The notes below the pieces were generated by a model. It saw nothing but the letters and a program-made list of their open reading frames with translations. It had not been told where the DNA came from and ran no database searches. The position numbers and the translations under genes are program-made. Shown here one piece after another: positions 41,960 through 54,088 of a stretch of 64,000 bases of DNA; positions within the stretch are counted from its first letter, which is position 1, and every line of letters begins with the position of its first letter. This DNA comes from Cichorium intybus (lineage: Eukaryota; Streptophyta; Magnoliopsida; Asterales; Asteraceae). The stretch spans positions 74,864,494 to 74,928,493 of the forward strand of contig CM042013.1 of the NCBI GenBank assembly GCA_023525715.1. The letters run 5' to 3'.

Positions 41960-44900
41960 ATGGTTGTTCTCTCTCAACTTTCTGAAGCCTCTTCATCTTC
42001 ATCGTCAACTGATGGTCATAGATATGATGTATTTTTAAGTTTTAGAGGTCTTGACACTCGTCGTGGTTTCACCGCTTTCCTTCATGAGGCCCTCGTGGAT
42101 GCCAATATCCATACCTTCTTGGATGATGAAGAGATTGAAATCGGGGAAGATCTTAAACCTGAACTGGAGGCTGCTATTAGAGCGTCTAGGGCATCTGTAG
42201 TCGTGTTGTCCCAGAATTATGCTACTTCCACATGGTGTCTTGACGAATTGGTGCTGATTCTTGAGCAACGTAAGAAATTAAACCATATAGTTATCCCGAT
42301 CTTTTATCATGTCGAGCCCACCCATGTGAGAAAGCAACAGAGTAGCTTTGGAGATGCAATGGCTAAGCATAGGCAGAGGATGGAGGCCGAGACAGATGCA
42401 AATAAAAGAAGTAAATTGGCTCAAAAGATGGGTCAATGGAATATAGCGCTTAAAGAAGTTGCCGATTTAAAAGGGAAAGCCGTAAATGACAGGTGAACAC
42501 TTTCTTACTCATATCTCCATACTTTTCAATTTTGTTATATTAACGCATGGAATGTCATATGATCTTCTCCCTAAGAGTATTTAATATCCTTATGTGTTCA
42601 AGTCGGATAAAAAGGATGCATAAAAAATGAATCTGTGTTTTAATTATGTGATCTCATAAATTAATTCATATAGATAACCATCGTAATAAGTTTTACATGT
42701 TTTCTATGCATTTAATATGCCAGTTCATTTAGATAAAATTTTCTTATTATTTTTATATGCTTTATATTAAAATTACCGGAATTTAATTGATTTGCTATGT
42801 GATTACTATCAATTATATCATATTATCTTAAATCATAGCAACTATTTTAATACTAAATAACTTCTCTTACTTGTAAGGAGTAAAGTAAACATAGCACTGT
42901 TCCATGACAGTTTGTTAAAGTTGGTACATAATGATATTTGGTTGCCCATTAGTGAAATATTGTAATACATTGGTGGGTGGCTCTGTTTTTTTTTTACATA
43001 AAAAATATTAAGATTATGCTCATTAGATGCTTATATGGTTAGAAGGGCATATATGATATGGGTTTGATGTGAAAAACTTAATTAAAAACAATAGCTTAAT
43101 ATGATATAATTTTGATTTGGTTCTTTGGATAAATTAAATCTCCACATCTATTTGTTAGTTTTGTGGATTGTGTTTTGACTTATCGAATAAACTTTCAGGC
43201 TAGAGACCGAATTCATCAAAGAAATTGTTAATGACATCTACCATAGATTACATATACCCTTAAGGAGTACATTGCCACTACTTATTGGGATGGACAATTC
43301 CATTAGATTTGTCACTTCATGGTTGAAAGATACATCCTTACATACGACAAGCATACTCACTATTTTGGGTATGGGCGGGATCGGGAAGACAACTTTAGCC
43401 AAATATGTGTATGGATTACATTGTCGTGAATTCGAGACAAGCAGCTTTATTGGAAATATCAGTAGGAGGTGTGAAGATGAAAAATCTAGAGGGTTGCTTG
43501 AGTTACAAAAACAACTCTATGATGACATTTCAAAAAGAAGTTCAATCCAAGCTCATGATGTTTCTATATACACCTCAAATATAGAGAATGCAGTAGCTTG
43601 TAAAAAGATGTTTCTAGTTCTTGATGATATTGACAGTCTTGACCAGTTGAATGCATTACTTGGAAGTAAGGGTTTTCATCCGCAAAGCAAAATTATTATA
43701 ACAACAAAAGATGCATGGTTGACGGAGAGTTGTGCACTATTCAAGATGAACGTTAAACCCAATCATGAAAAGCACTTCCTTCAGGTCTTGGATGAGAATG
43801 CATCACAGAAACTTTTGTGTTTTCATGCATTCATGTCCTACTATCCCAAGGAAGGTTATGAAGAGGTTTCATTAAAGTTTGTGAAGTATTGTGATGGACA
43901 TCCATTGGCTCTTGAAGTTTTAGGAAAGTCTCTACATAATCGAGACGCAACTTACTGGGAAGACCATATAGAAATGCTAAAGAAAGAACCTGGTTCTCAT
44001 ATAGATAATGTCTTGAAAATGAGCTTTGATTCTTTGTCATCAAAAAATGATAAAGATTTGTTCAAGTATATTGCTTGTTTCTTTGTTGGAACAGATAGGG
44101 GTGTTACTGAAGCAATATTAAAGGCATGTAATATAAACACAAGATCTGGGATCACTAATCTCATTGAAAGATGCCTTCTCAGTATTGGATGGAAAAATGA
44201 ATTGATGATGCATCAGTTGCTTCAAAATATGGGGAGATTCATAGTACATCGAGAATATCCTTCCAAGCCATGGAAGCGAAGTCGATTATGGCGTCATGAA
44301 GAGACATTGAAAGTGTTGAAAAAAAATAAGGTAAGAGCCCATGTATATTTGTTAGTAGTATGGTTAAATGCAAGAAATAGCATCATACTTGCTTTGATTT
44401 GTTTATTATACATTTTCTTTACATTTCTTCCTATTACAATATTGTACTTTGAAAAGTCTAGCTAGTTATAGCAATATCTTCCAAATACAAAGTGATTTTC
44501 ATTGCTATAATTGTTAGTAAATGTGTACATAATATTCTAATAAAATTTTGTGAGTATGATACTATTATTGGGTGGATTTTTCAAAATACAATATCTTAAT
44601 AAGAAAAAAATTTGAAATGCTATAATACACAAATAAATGAAAGCATGCAGCTACTTCTTGCATTTAGCTTTCAGTAGTATGTTTGTTTAAAGTATTTCTT
44701 ATTTAATAGCGATTTTAATTTTTTGGTATTCCATTTCTTCATAGGGTACAGAAAAAATTCTAGGCCTTGCCCTTGACATGCAAAGGCATGGGAAAGAGAT
44801 GATTAAAACAGATGCATTCAGGAACATGGATAATTTGATGCTACTACAACTCAATTATGTGCAAATTAGTGGGTCTTATAAGAATTTTCCAAAAAAATTA

Positions 44901-46863
44901 AGATGGCTGTGTATGCATGGGTTCCTTTTGAAGTATATACCTTCAGCCTTACCGATGGAGAATTTGGTTGCTCTTGATATGTCATATAGCAATATTGAAT
45001 CGTTTGATATTTGTTGTAGTAATCCACGACTTCAAAAGAGGCAAAAGGTAACTTATCATAATTTTTTACTTTTCTATGTTGAGTTGATGAAGTTCACTAC
45101 TATTCTAACTTATCTCAACTTCTACAGTTGATTGAATCATACCCAAAAGACAAAAGGTTACTTGGATCATTGAAGATTCTTAATTTAAGTTTCAGTGAAC
45201 AACTTTGTCGTGTAGGTGGCTTTGACCAATTCTCTGCACTTGAGAGGTTAATACTTACAAATTGCATTGGTTTGGTTGATGTTTGTGAATCAATTGCGCA
45301 ATGTGTTGAGCTTGTCTTTGTTGATCTGAGCTACTGCAACAAACTTGAAAAACTTCCCTTGTTAAAGAAAGTTGAAACGCTATTACTAAAGGGTTGTAAT
45401 CTTGGTGAATCTCGAATTGAGATTTTAGATATGAATTCCCCAGAAATGCCCAAGGCTAACCACATTGGCATAAGCACAATAACCTCTTCCTCAACGGTTC
45501 TGGAGGCTATACCAAGTTATTCAAAGTTTGTGTTTTCTTTACCGAGATCTTTAGTATGGTTGACACTTAAGGATACTAATTTGTCCACTGAATGCTTTCC
45601 CTTGGACTTCAGTTGCCTATCCTTTTTAAATGTGTTGTGTTTAAATGGCAACCCTATCGTTTCCCTACCAAATTGTGTGAGAAGCCTTCCTAGGCTTGTG
45701 ACACTTTGTATGGATAATTGTAATATGCTGACGTCAGTCGAGAATCCTCCACATACACTAACACATTTGAACCTCATGGTTGATTATAATAATTTAAGAA
45801 AAGTTGTATCTGATCCACAAATGTCCCCGCTCCATCTCAGAATGTATAATAGTACTCTTCCAGCTTCGTCGTTTGAAATTGAAGGCGTTGTGAAAATACA
45901 ACCAATCGCAAGTGTCGAGGAAAAGTTGATACGTAGTTTGGGCTGGACTAAGCTAGACTTCCTTTACGGAATTCCCGTGGCAGCTTCTTCTTCTTCTTAT
46001 GATACAGACCTAAAGGAATCTGAAATCCAGGTTTGCTCTAGAAATCATGTCTTTGTGTGAATGTCTATGTATGTATAATTAATGAAGGCGGTTGTATTTG
46101 GCAGATGTATTACGAATTTGGAATATTCAGCACAATTTATGTAGGCGTAATGTTGCCGGATTGGATTGCAGAAAGAAGCACAAGGTCATCAATGTCATTT
46201 TCCATCCCATCATCTCTTAATAGGCTTAGAGGATTGAATTTTTGCTATGTGCTTACGTCTTCAAATCTGTTTTCTGAGGTCCCTTATTTGTCTGTGCCGC
46301 TGATCGTAATTTGTAATATAACAAAGAACTACACCTGGAAATACAGACATCACATCCGGCGAGTCGATGTTGGTGGAAACTGTATGACGTTGTTAAGTCA
46401 TTGGATGTTTGGGATGAATGAGATGGAATGTGGTGACCACGTTACCATTACCTTGGAGGGGGGTTCAGTTGTTGATTATGATAGTGATAGTGAAGCAGAG
46501 TTCACGGAGTGTGGTGTAAGTTTTGTGTATAATGATGGAGACAAAGATGAAGAAGATGTATTGGAATACTACAAGTCATGGAATCACATAATTGGTGGAG
46601 ATCTCACTGCATATCAGTCAACAATAGGAAAATACATCCTAAACAGATATCAAATTCAGCATTGTATGTATGAAGGTAGATGTCATTCTTATGTATTACT
46701 TTTTATCTAAAGTTGATTATAACTAAATGATTCTATTTTATTGATAAATAATTCTTCTTTTGGTTTTCTTCAATTGTTGTCAAATCTTTTATCTATTTTT
46801 TCAGGAGGAGGTAAGTGTCAGCACTTTAGAGCTTTGTCTCACAGGAGGATGACCCCTAATTAA
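41960..46863 (+). CDS. TIR-NBS-LRR (TNL) immune receptor with C-JID domain, six exons
   Basis: Exons 41960-42492, 43199-44330, 44745-45047, 45128-46030, 46105-46675 and 46805-46863; all junctions GT-AG and frame-consistent; 1166 residues. TIR (about 22-170): YDVFLSFRG, and STWCLDEL, whose Glu is the NADase catalytic position of plant TIRs. NB-ARC: P-loop GMGGIGKTT (about 234), kinase-2 MFLVLDDID, RNBS-B KIIITTKD, GLPL-type HPLALEVLG, and MHQLLQNMG (about 514) in place of MHD. A short LRR region (about 555-900) has roughly eight repeats. Exon 5 encodes a C-JID post-LRR domain (LPDWIAERS) and an acidic tail. Intracellular sensors of this class detect pathogen effectors and signal through TIR NADase products. 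Intron 2 carries a MITE. No lesion found. Confidence 0.92.
44363..44672. mobile_element. MITE of 310 bp in TNL intron 2
   Basis: Flanked by a 9-bp direct repeat AGTAGTATG (44354-44362, 44673-44681). The ends form long imperfect inverted repeats of about 50 bp sharing TAAATGCAAGAA and TTATTATA. The 9-bp duplication suggests a Mutator-derived MITE. It has no coding capacity. Confidence 0.82.
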
Positions 46864-48186
46864 GGTACTTTTATCCCAAAAGGTCTTTCCTCATCACATA
46901 AATAAAAAATGCACACAAACCAACTGTCACAAGCTTATTCGAATATTTTGTCATGCAAGCTTAGGATGGAAGGAACTACAAAAAGTCACAACGTTGCAAT
47001 GAATAATTTAAGCTTAGGATTTATTATTCTGGAAATAGATACTTCAAAACCTCTATGGGGCCGATTTCATAAGGTGCAATGTCTTATTTTTACTATGCAA
47101 CTGTTTGCTTGCAAAGCTATTCAATTCTAAGCATATGCTTTTTGTTTTGTTGTCTCAAGGAGTTGGATATTCCAAACACAACATATTGCACAACATGCTC
47201 AGAGTTTATTCAATACTTGGCCGGATCAATTTTATATTTTTATTAGTTCATAATTTTCTCGTTCGCCAAAAACACAGCATATTGCACAACATAATTGATC
47301 ATATTGTACATGTTTTTGTGCTAGTAAACTGATTTTATGCTCAGAAGTTACTAATATATACATGTTTTCTTTTAGAAGGAAAGAACAAGTTACACATCTT
47401 TCTCTCATATAAACTTTCATCCAAAATCACGTAGAAATTACCTCTCAAAATCTGGTTTAAAATAACTGCCTCCTGCTCTGCTTTTAGTTATAACTTATGT
47501 GTCTAAAAAACCTGTCATCTATCTCTTATATATTTTATCATAATTGACTTTTTAGTGTGATCGGATGTGGTAGTAAGGACATAAAATGATCCTTAATCTA
47601 TTTAATTTTACAGATAGGTTTTATTTGATTATAGAATTTCAATTCTCAAATTTTTAGGGCTACAGTTTCTCATTTTAATCTTTTCCTGACAGAGGTTGTT
47701 TCCGCATTAGTGAATAACTTACATTTGATGCGATATTGTTCCAATTCGTTTAATTATGTATGTCTCCTTGTCCATACGATTCGTATATAAAGATGGATAA
47801 TATGATTCCAGAAAGCCATGCTAATGTATTGAAGCTAGAAAATCACTTCAATTTAATAATTTCTTGTTATGGATTTTTTAATAACATAATACTTTTTTTT
47901 CCTAACAAGAAATAATTAAGTTCAGATAAAATTTTTGAATTTTATAACTTAATTCCATTCCATTTTCGGATTTTCCATCAACCAAACACATGACCAATTT
48001 TGATTCCTTCATATTCCAATTTCAGGTTGATCATGTGTGTTGCATTTTTCTTGGGGACTGGATTGTGTTTTCATCAAATTTGATAAGCAAAGTATCTAAT
48101 GAAAGAAAATGGCAACATACTTTCTTTTATTTCTACCTAGTTACAGAAATGTCATCTAATTACATAACAATTTTTACTGCTATATG
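46864..48186. other. AT-rich intergenic DNA downstream of the TNL gene
   Basis: Contains the TNL 3' UTR, without an obvious polyadenylation signal that I would single out. Short open frames here have no recognisable features. The motif CATATTGCACAACAT occurs twice near 47181 and 47277. Confidence 0.45.
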
Positions 48187-48960
48187 TAAGTAAATTTTTA
48201 AAAGTACAATGTCCCAATAAGAAAAAGATATTTAAAGTACAATGTGAAAATTGTTTCAAAATACAATGTGCTAAAAAGAAGAAATTGAAAGTACAATGTT
48301 GTGAATAAATGTTATATCCTGCATTTAGCCCATAATTAAAATGGTTAAATGCAAAAAATAGCATTGCACTCTCATTTATTTGTTTATTGTGTTATAGTAC
48401 TTTCATTTCTTCCTATTATGTCATTGTACATACAAAGTAATTTTTTCTGCTTAGAACAATGTCATGATATGTACAATTCTATAATTGGGTAGATTTTTCA
48501 AAATACAGTATGTTAATAAGAAAAAAACAGAAGCACAATGCTTTAATATAAAGAAATGGAAGGAAGACGCTACAATTAATAAATAATTAAAAGTGCATTG
48601 CTGTTTCTTGCATTTAACTCATAAGCAATGGTTAAATGCAAGAAAAAGCAATATACTACAGTTTATTTGTTCATTTTAGCATCCTATGTCCATTTCTTCA
48701 TATTACAAATTTACGACATTGTACGTTGCAAAATCTACCTAATTGTAGTCATGTCATCCAAATTTGAAACAATTGTATTGCTGTAATTGAGTAGATTTGT
48801 GAAAGTAAAATACCCTGATAAGAAAAAAAAACTGAAAGAACTATGCAATGATAGGAAATTTTGTAAAGTTGGATGCAAAATTGGAAGTAAAACGTTGTAA
48901 TAGAAAGTAATGAAAGTAAGATACTATAACAGAAATGTTTAACGTTTTGTGTGCAGCTCA
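48187..48960. repeat. Cluster of three or more MITE copies related to the one in TNL intron 2
   Basis: One right-hand half ends in TGCATTTAGCCC near 48330. A full copy runs about 48342-48620 (GGTTAAATGCAAAAAATAGC to TTTCTTGCATTTAACTC). Another begins near 48629 (GTTAAATGCAAGAAAAAGCA) without a clear right end. The copies are nearly head to tail. Confidence 0.65.
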
Positions 48961-49270
48961 TCTGAAGGCGGTTATTGAGATATTGACTAGACTGTTTAAC
49001 GAGACATCAGAAGCCTTGGGAGGTTCGCGTGTAGTTCCAGCTATAAGAAGCAGGAGATTGATGACAACTCGCGTATACCTAATTCTTTCCAAGATGTGGT
49101 TATGTGGTGTTTTTGTTACATTCTATAATTTCATTTGGAGGCTTTTGATTCTAAATAAGTTAGATCATAGTGTTTTACTATAGTTTTGGTTTTTGTTTGT
49201 GTATTGAAGTAGATTTCATTTTCTTGATTAGCTAACAGATACAATTTTGTCAAAAAAATGAGAGCATGCT
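48961..49270. other. Gene-free stretch
   Basis: No coding frame or repeat recognised. Confidence 0.4.
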
Positions 49271-49300
49271 TTATTATTATTATTATTATTATTATTATTT
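49271..49300 (+). repeat. (ATT)n microsatellite
   Basis: About nine ATT units. Confidence 0.95.
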
Positions 49301-52300
49301 TTACTTGGATTGTAGTTGTATTCATGTATCATTGTTTTGTTGTAGGATATTTTCATGCTTTTTCTCCCTAGGGAGCATCACGACTTAATGATTCCCTCTT
49401 ATATCTTGTAGTCCTAGTTTGACAAAGCGGACCTTGTATTGCGATGTGACTGGACCGATGTCAATGTGACAAAAATTACAATTTTGTTTCACCCAAAAGA
49501 AACCTTAAACCCAAGTATGTAAATTACTTGCTTCAATGCTTACATCACATAGTATCATGACAACTTGTGTTTCATGCATTAATGTTCAACGATGCAAGAC
49601 AAGTTATAAAGAGGTGTATATAAAGTTTGTTGGGGAAATCCAATCGTCCTTAAAACTTTGGCATGTCTACATTATATTTGTATGTGCCTGCATTGCTATT
49701 TCAAATCATTGCTCTGTCATCAGCCGTTCGATCAAAGCTGAAACTAAATCCAAGTCATGTTAACTGTAAAATCAGTTATCTATTCAGTTGTATATTTTTC
49801 GACCATATCTCTATTGTTGGCTTCATTCATCCCTACGCCCTTGATCGCCATGGATGTCTACGTTAACTCTGGTTTTTTTCCATTTAAATGAATTGGGCCC
49901 TTAGTATTAGCCGGCGACTCTCTTATAGGTAGATATCTTGCCAAGCCAAGCTATCTTGAATATTAGACCTTCGGTCAATTTTACATGTCTCCCGAAAACA
50001 AAATTTTGGCTCTTTGATTTTTCTTAACCTTGTTTGTATATTCATTAGAAATTTTCTACACAATATTCCATGACACGTATTTGGAAACACAGCTCAAATA
50101 GCCATGCCAATAGAATTGGTACGATCATATATGATGGCTAAATGATCGATATCCCCCGATACGTTCATTCAGCCTCGATAAAAACCATATACATGATTCT
50201 CCAATTTTTGTTTTTCCAACTACACAGGCAAGTGGTCGGATTTGGGTGTTGTCTTCCATGGCTACCATTGGGAGCATACTTCCCATCCCAAGTATTTCCC
50301 TTTCAAGTAAGGGTATATAAGCAATTTTTAAATGCTCGAATCAACGAAATATTAGATAAGTGTAATATTAGCTTTTTTTTTAGCTCTAATCCACCATTTA
50401 CAATATTTAGAAAAGCAAACGGCTTTAAACATGCCTTTTGTAAATTTGATGTCTTTAATTTCAAATCCCTTCTCAATACATTTGATAATCTTACTTGGCT
50501 TTGAACACTTGAAATAGTTTGATATGTGATAAGGGGTTTTGGGATATTGATGATTTTTGTTTGTGGGATAAGAATCCCAACAACAATGATAGATCAAACA
50601 TTTTTAAGTTACTAGTTTTAGTTTCTTCATTATCAAAAAAACAATATGCAGAGTTATCACTTTGGTGTTGTCGGTGCTCAATATCAGTCATTAGATTGAG
50701 TATCATCAGAATCTAATATACAATTAAACTTTTCCAACGATTTTCCATGTGTGTGTATGTTTGAATCAAAAATTTTACATAAATTTTTGTTGATTCATCA
50801 ACATTATATGTAGGACTATTATGAGCAACTTCCTTACCTTTATAACTAACATCAACCTGATGTACATGCCCATCGTAAGCATCTTGTTTTGCGTATCCCA
50901 GGTTCACAAGAGTCGACATATCATAGGTATTATTAAATTACATATTTGGTTACAATTGGCACTAGAAAACTCCTTGCGATTAAATGAACACTACTTTCCA
51001 TAACATTATTAACAAAAACAACCATATATTCAGAGACGTATTAGTAACAGTATTAAAAGAATATTTGACAACACTGTCAGTAATAATTTGAATAACAAAA
51101 TTTGATCCAGAACATTGAAAAGACAAGCGGATCTATAATTAGTGTGTAACCTGGACTTAGAAGCCACCAAGTTAACCAACCCCAAACATGATATAATTAG
51201 CTAAATCTATACAATAACATGTGTAACCTGGAGCCATGATTGCATAAAGTCGTTTAAACGCTCAGGATGTCCTCCACTACAATTAGGGATTTTAAAAAGC
51301 TGATCATATGAACTCATTTTCAATAATAAAATGATGGATTGGGATACAAAAAGAGATTCATAAACCTCTAAACATATGCAAAGATCCTAATAAACCAGAA
51401 TTTGTTAGTCCGTACTCTCAATTCATAATAGATACAAGTCCCAAATGTACGAGATTCGGAATGTATCTCTTTCTGACATGACATATTTTAATAGAACTTT
51501 ATATCATGTGTGACCAACTTCTCTGGCAGTCCGGAACAAAAGTGAATAGTGTGGAATGTGGAGTTCTAGACAATATGGTCATTTTTCAAAAACAGAGAAA
51601 TATTTGATTATTTTTAATAAAAAATTCGTTCATAATAATTAGTTTTGTGAACATCCCTAAATTTAATTATATATAATACAATTTATAAAGTTATTATAAC
51701 AAGAAATGTATAAGATAAAATATAGAAAATAAGAAATATAAGAAATATCTTTCTAAAATGTACACAAATGGAAATATTTTATCCTTATAAAAATGATGTA
51801 ATAAGTTGGAGATATTTGTATCAAATATTATGTCATTTTGATATAAAAATAGTATTACGGGTTAGAGATGGTATTACAGAGTGACAAGGAGATGGAGAAC
51901 AAGATTAGGTTCAAAGTTGAACAAGGAATCACGAAGATACCTTTAAAATACAAGAACTAGTTATATATTTTTTTTGGAAATATAACATAATATTTGTATT
52001 TTTACAACTTTTAAATACGTGTATTTTTAGGTTAACTTTTGTTAATGCATTATATTATAATAGACTATAACAATAGGTCATTGACTACCTTTTAAACTAA
52101 TTATCTCAAGTTACCAACATGTTATTTCATGTGTTTCATCAGTTGACCTTCATCAAATCAACAGTCCAATGAAAATAAATATAAAAAAAAGAACAGAACA
52201 AAGCATTCGGTATTCTAACAACATCTAACCCCACTACTTAACTTTTACAAACTGTTTATTACCATGTTCACGTCCGATAAAATGATCTTTGAAATTAAAA

Positions 52301-52530
52301 TTCCAATTGTCAATGAAAAAAGGGAGGTGAGTTATTGAGATGCGTGTTTTCTCCCATTTTTGTGCAAATGTATATGAAATGAGAATCGGGATCTTCTAAA
52401 ATATAATCAGCGGGTAAGAGGCCTTTGTCGGTGGTGGGGACCGGTGTTAGGTATGATTTAGGAGTCGAGGTTGAACCTGGTGGCCTTTGGAAACCAGGCC
52501 GAGCTGCAATGAAAAATAGAGGTTTAGAGT
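49301..52530. other. Gene-free AT-rich intergenic DNA
   Basis: 3.2 kb read on both strands without a recognisable protein, RNA gene or terminal-repeat element. Short frames are scattered and unsupported. Confidence 0.45.
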
Positions 52531-52533
52531 TGG

Positions 52534-53098
52534 AGGAAATTGCACAAAAGACACTAAGTTTTCACAAAAGTTCGATTTTAACACTATGTTATTTTTTTTA
52601 TTTTTGATTAAGACACCAAGTTTTCATAAAAGTTCGATTTTGACACTGTTATTTTTTTTCAGTTAAGACACTAAGTTTTCAAAAAAGTTCGATTTTGACA
52701 CTATGTTTTTTTTTTCAATTAAGACAATAAGTTTTCACAAAAGTCGATTTTGACACTGTTATTTTTTTTTTCAATTAAGACACTAAGTTTTCACAAAAGT
52801 TCAATTTTGACACTCTGTTAATTTTTTTTTCAATTAAGACAATAAGTTTTCACAAAAGTTGGATTTTGACACTATATTTTCAAATTTGTTTCAATGTTGA
52901 TCATTTAATCGGTCAACCTGGTTGTCATCAGCTGACGTGTCATGGTGACGTGTCGATCTTTGATGACGTGGAACTTTTGGTGACATTACTTTCTAGGTGT
53001 CAAAATTCAAAAAGAAATGTAGGGACTTTATTGAATAAAGAAACACGGTGTTAAAATCGAACTTTTGTGAAAACTTAGTGTGTTTTGTGCAAATTGCC
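52534..53098. mobile_element. Small inverted-repeat element with internal tandem array
   Basis: The left end (AATTGCACAAAAGACACTAA) and the reverse complement of the right end (AATTTGCACAAAACACACTA) match over about 50 bp. Between 52548 and 52878 the left repeat is amplified into six or seven units of about 55 bp, each with AAGTTTTCACAAAAGTTCGA and a T-run. The right end has only one unit. I found no clean target duplication. Probably a MULE-type MITE or foldback element. Confidence 0.6.
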
Positions 53099-53167
53099 TT
53101 TGTTATATTTAGTAATATTGATATATGAAAAGCAATAAGATACAAAATTTGTGATAAATTAAATAAA

Positions 53168-53786
53168 AGGGTCAAAGGTTGAAATCGGTCCCTTTACTAT
53201 TGTCCTTATAGTTATACTAATTTATTCATATAAGTTTTTTTTTTTTCCTGAGGCCTAAGGTCATTTAACTTTCAAAATTGTATCAATTACACCATGTGAC
53301 CTTATATAGCAGGTTTCACGAGTTAAGCACCCTTTTTTCTACAAATTTGCCCCAATTTTGATTTTTTTTTAATACGAATTAGGTCCCAAGCTTTCTACAA
53401 AATTTGTTTTTATAAACTTTTTTTTTTGGGTTTCTCTTTACAAATTTGTCTTACTTTTCCGTATAAAACTTTGTTTTTTTTTTGTTTTTTTACAACTTCA
53501 TTTTTACATGTTCTTTAACAAATTTCAGTCTTGCATGTTTTTTACATCTTCTTTACACGTAAAACAAAGTCAAAAAATTTGTGAAAATGAAGTCACAAAA
53601 TTTGTATAAAAGTGGGAAAATTTTGTTAAAAAGTTGGTAATCTGTTAAACATACTATAGCATGTCACAAGCTGTAAAGGATACAATTTTGAAATCTAAAT
53701 GACGTTAAACTCTCCAAAAAAAAAAGTTTAAGTGACTAAATCAATACAAGGACAATAGTTGGAGGACCAATTTCAACCATAACCCT
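53168..53786. mobile_element. MITE-like element with about 130-bp inverted ends
   Basis: The left end (AGGGTCAAAGGTTGAAATCGG) and the reverse complement of the right end (AGGGTTATGGTTGAAATTGG) align, including TCC-x-ACTATTGTCCTTGTA and ATTTCAAAATTGTATC blocks. The interior is rich in T-runs and non-coding. The target duplication is not clear. Confidence 0.6.
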
Positions 53787-53799
53787 TAAATTTCTGTAA

Positions 53800-54080
53800 A
53801 CATATATAGCAACTTACTTACAATTCCTTACCAATAATAGCAACATACTTACATTTCTTTATTACAATAAAAATATTATAATAAAGTACATCACCCATAC
53901 CGGTAAAGAAACATAAGTACATTGCTATTATTGGTATAAAAATTACACAAGCAAGTTGCTAATATAGGTAAACAAATTAAGTATGTCACTATTATGGGTA
54001 AAAAATAAAGTACATTGCCCATATTGATTATAAAAAACAATTATGTATAATATTATGGTATATAAAATGAAATAAAGAAA
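53800..54080. repeat. AT-rich inverted-repeat remnant
   Basis: Alternating ATAGCAACTTACTTACA-like and TAAAGTACATTGCCCATA-like segments in both orientations, resembling the ends of the MITE family nearby. No gene. It lies where the 3' exons of the methyltransferase gene would be expected. Confidence 0.4.
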
Positions 54081-54088
54081 GAACTCAC

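Noticed and set aside
46864..50140. Further exons or a second NLR downstream of the TNL
   Set aside because: No TIR, NB-ARC or LRR motif found on either strand; the interval is MITE copies and AT-rich DNA.
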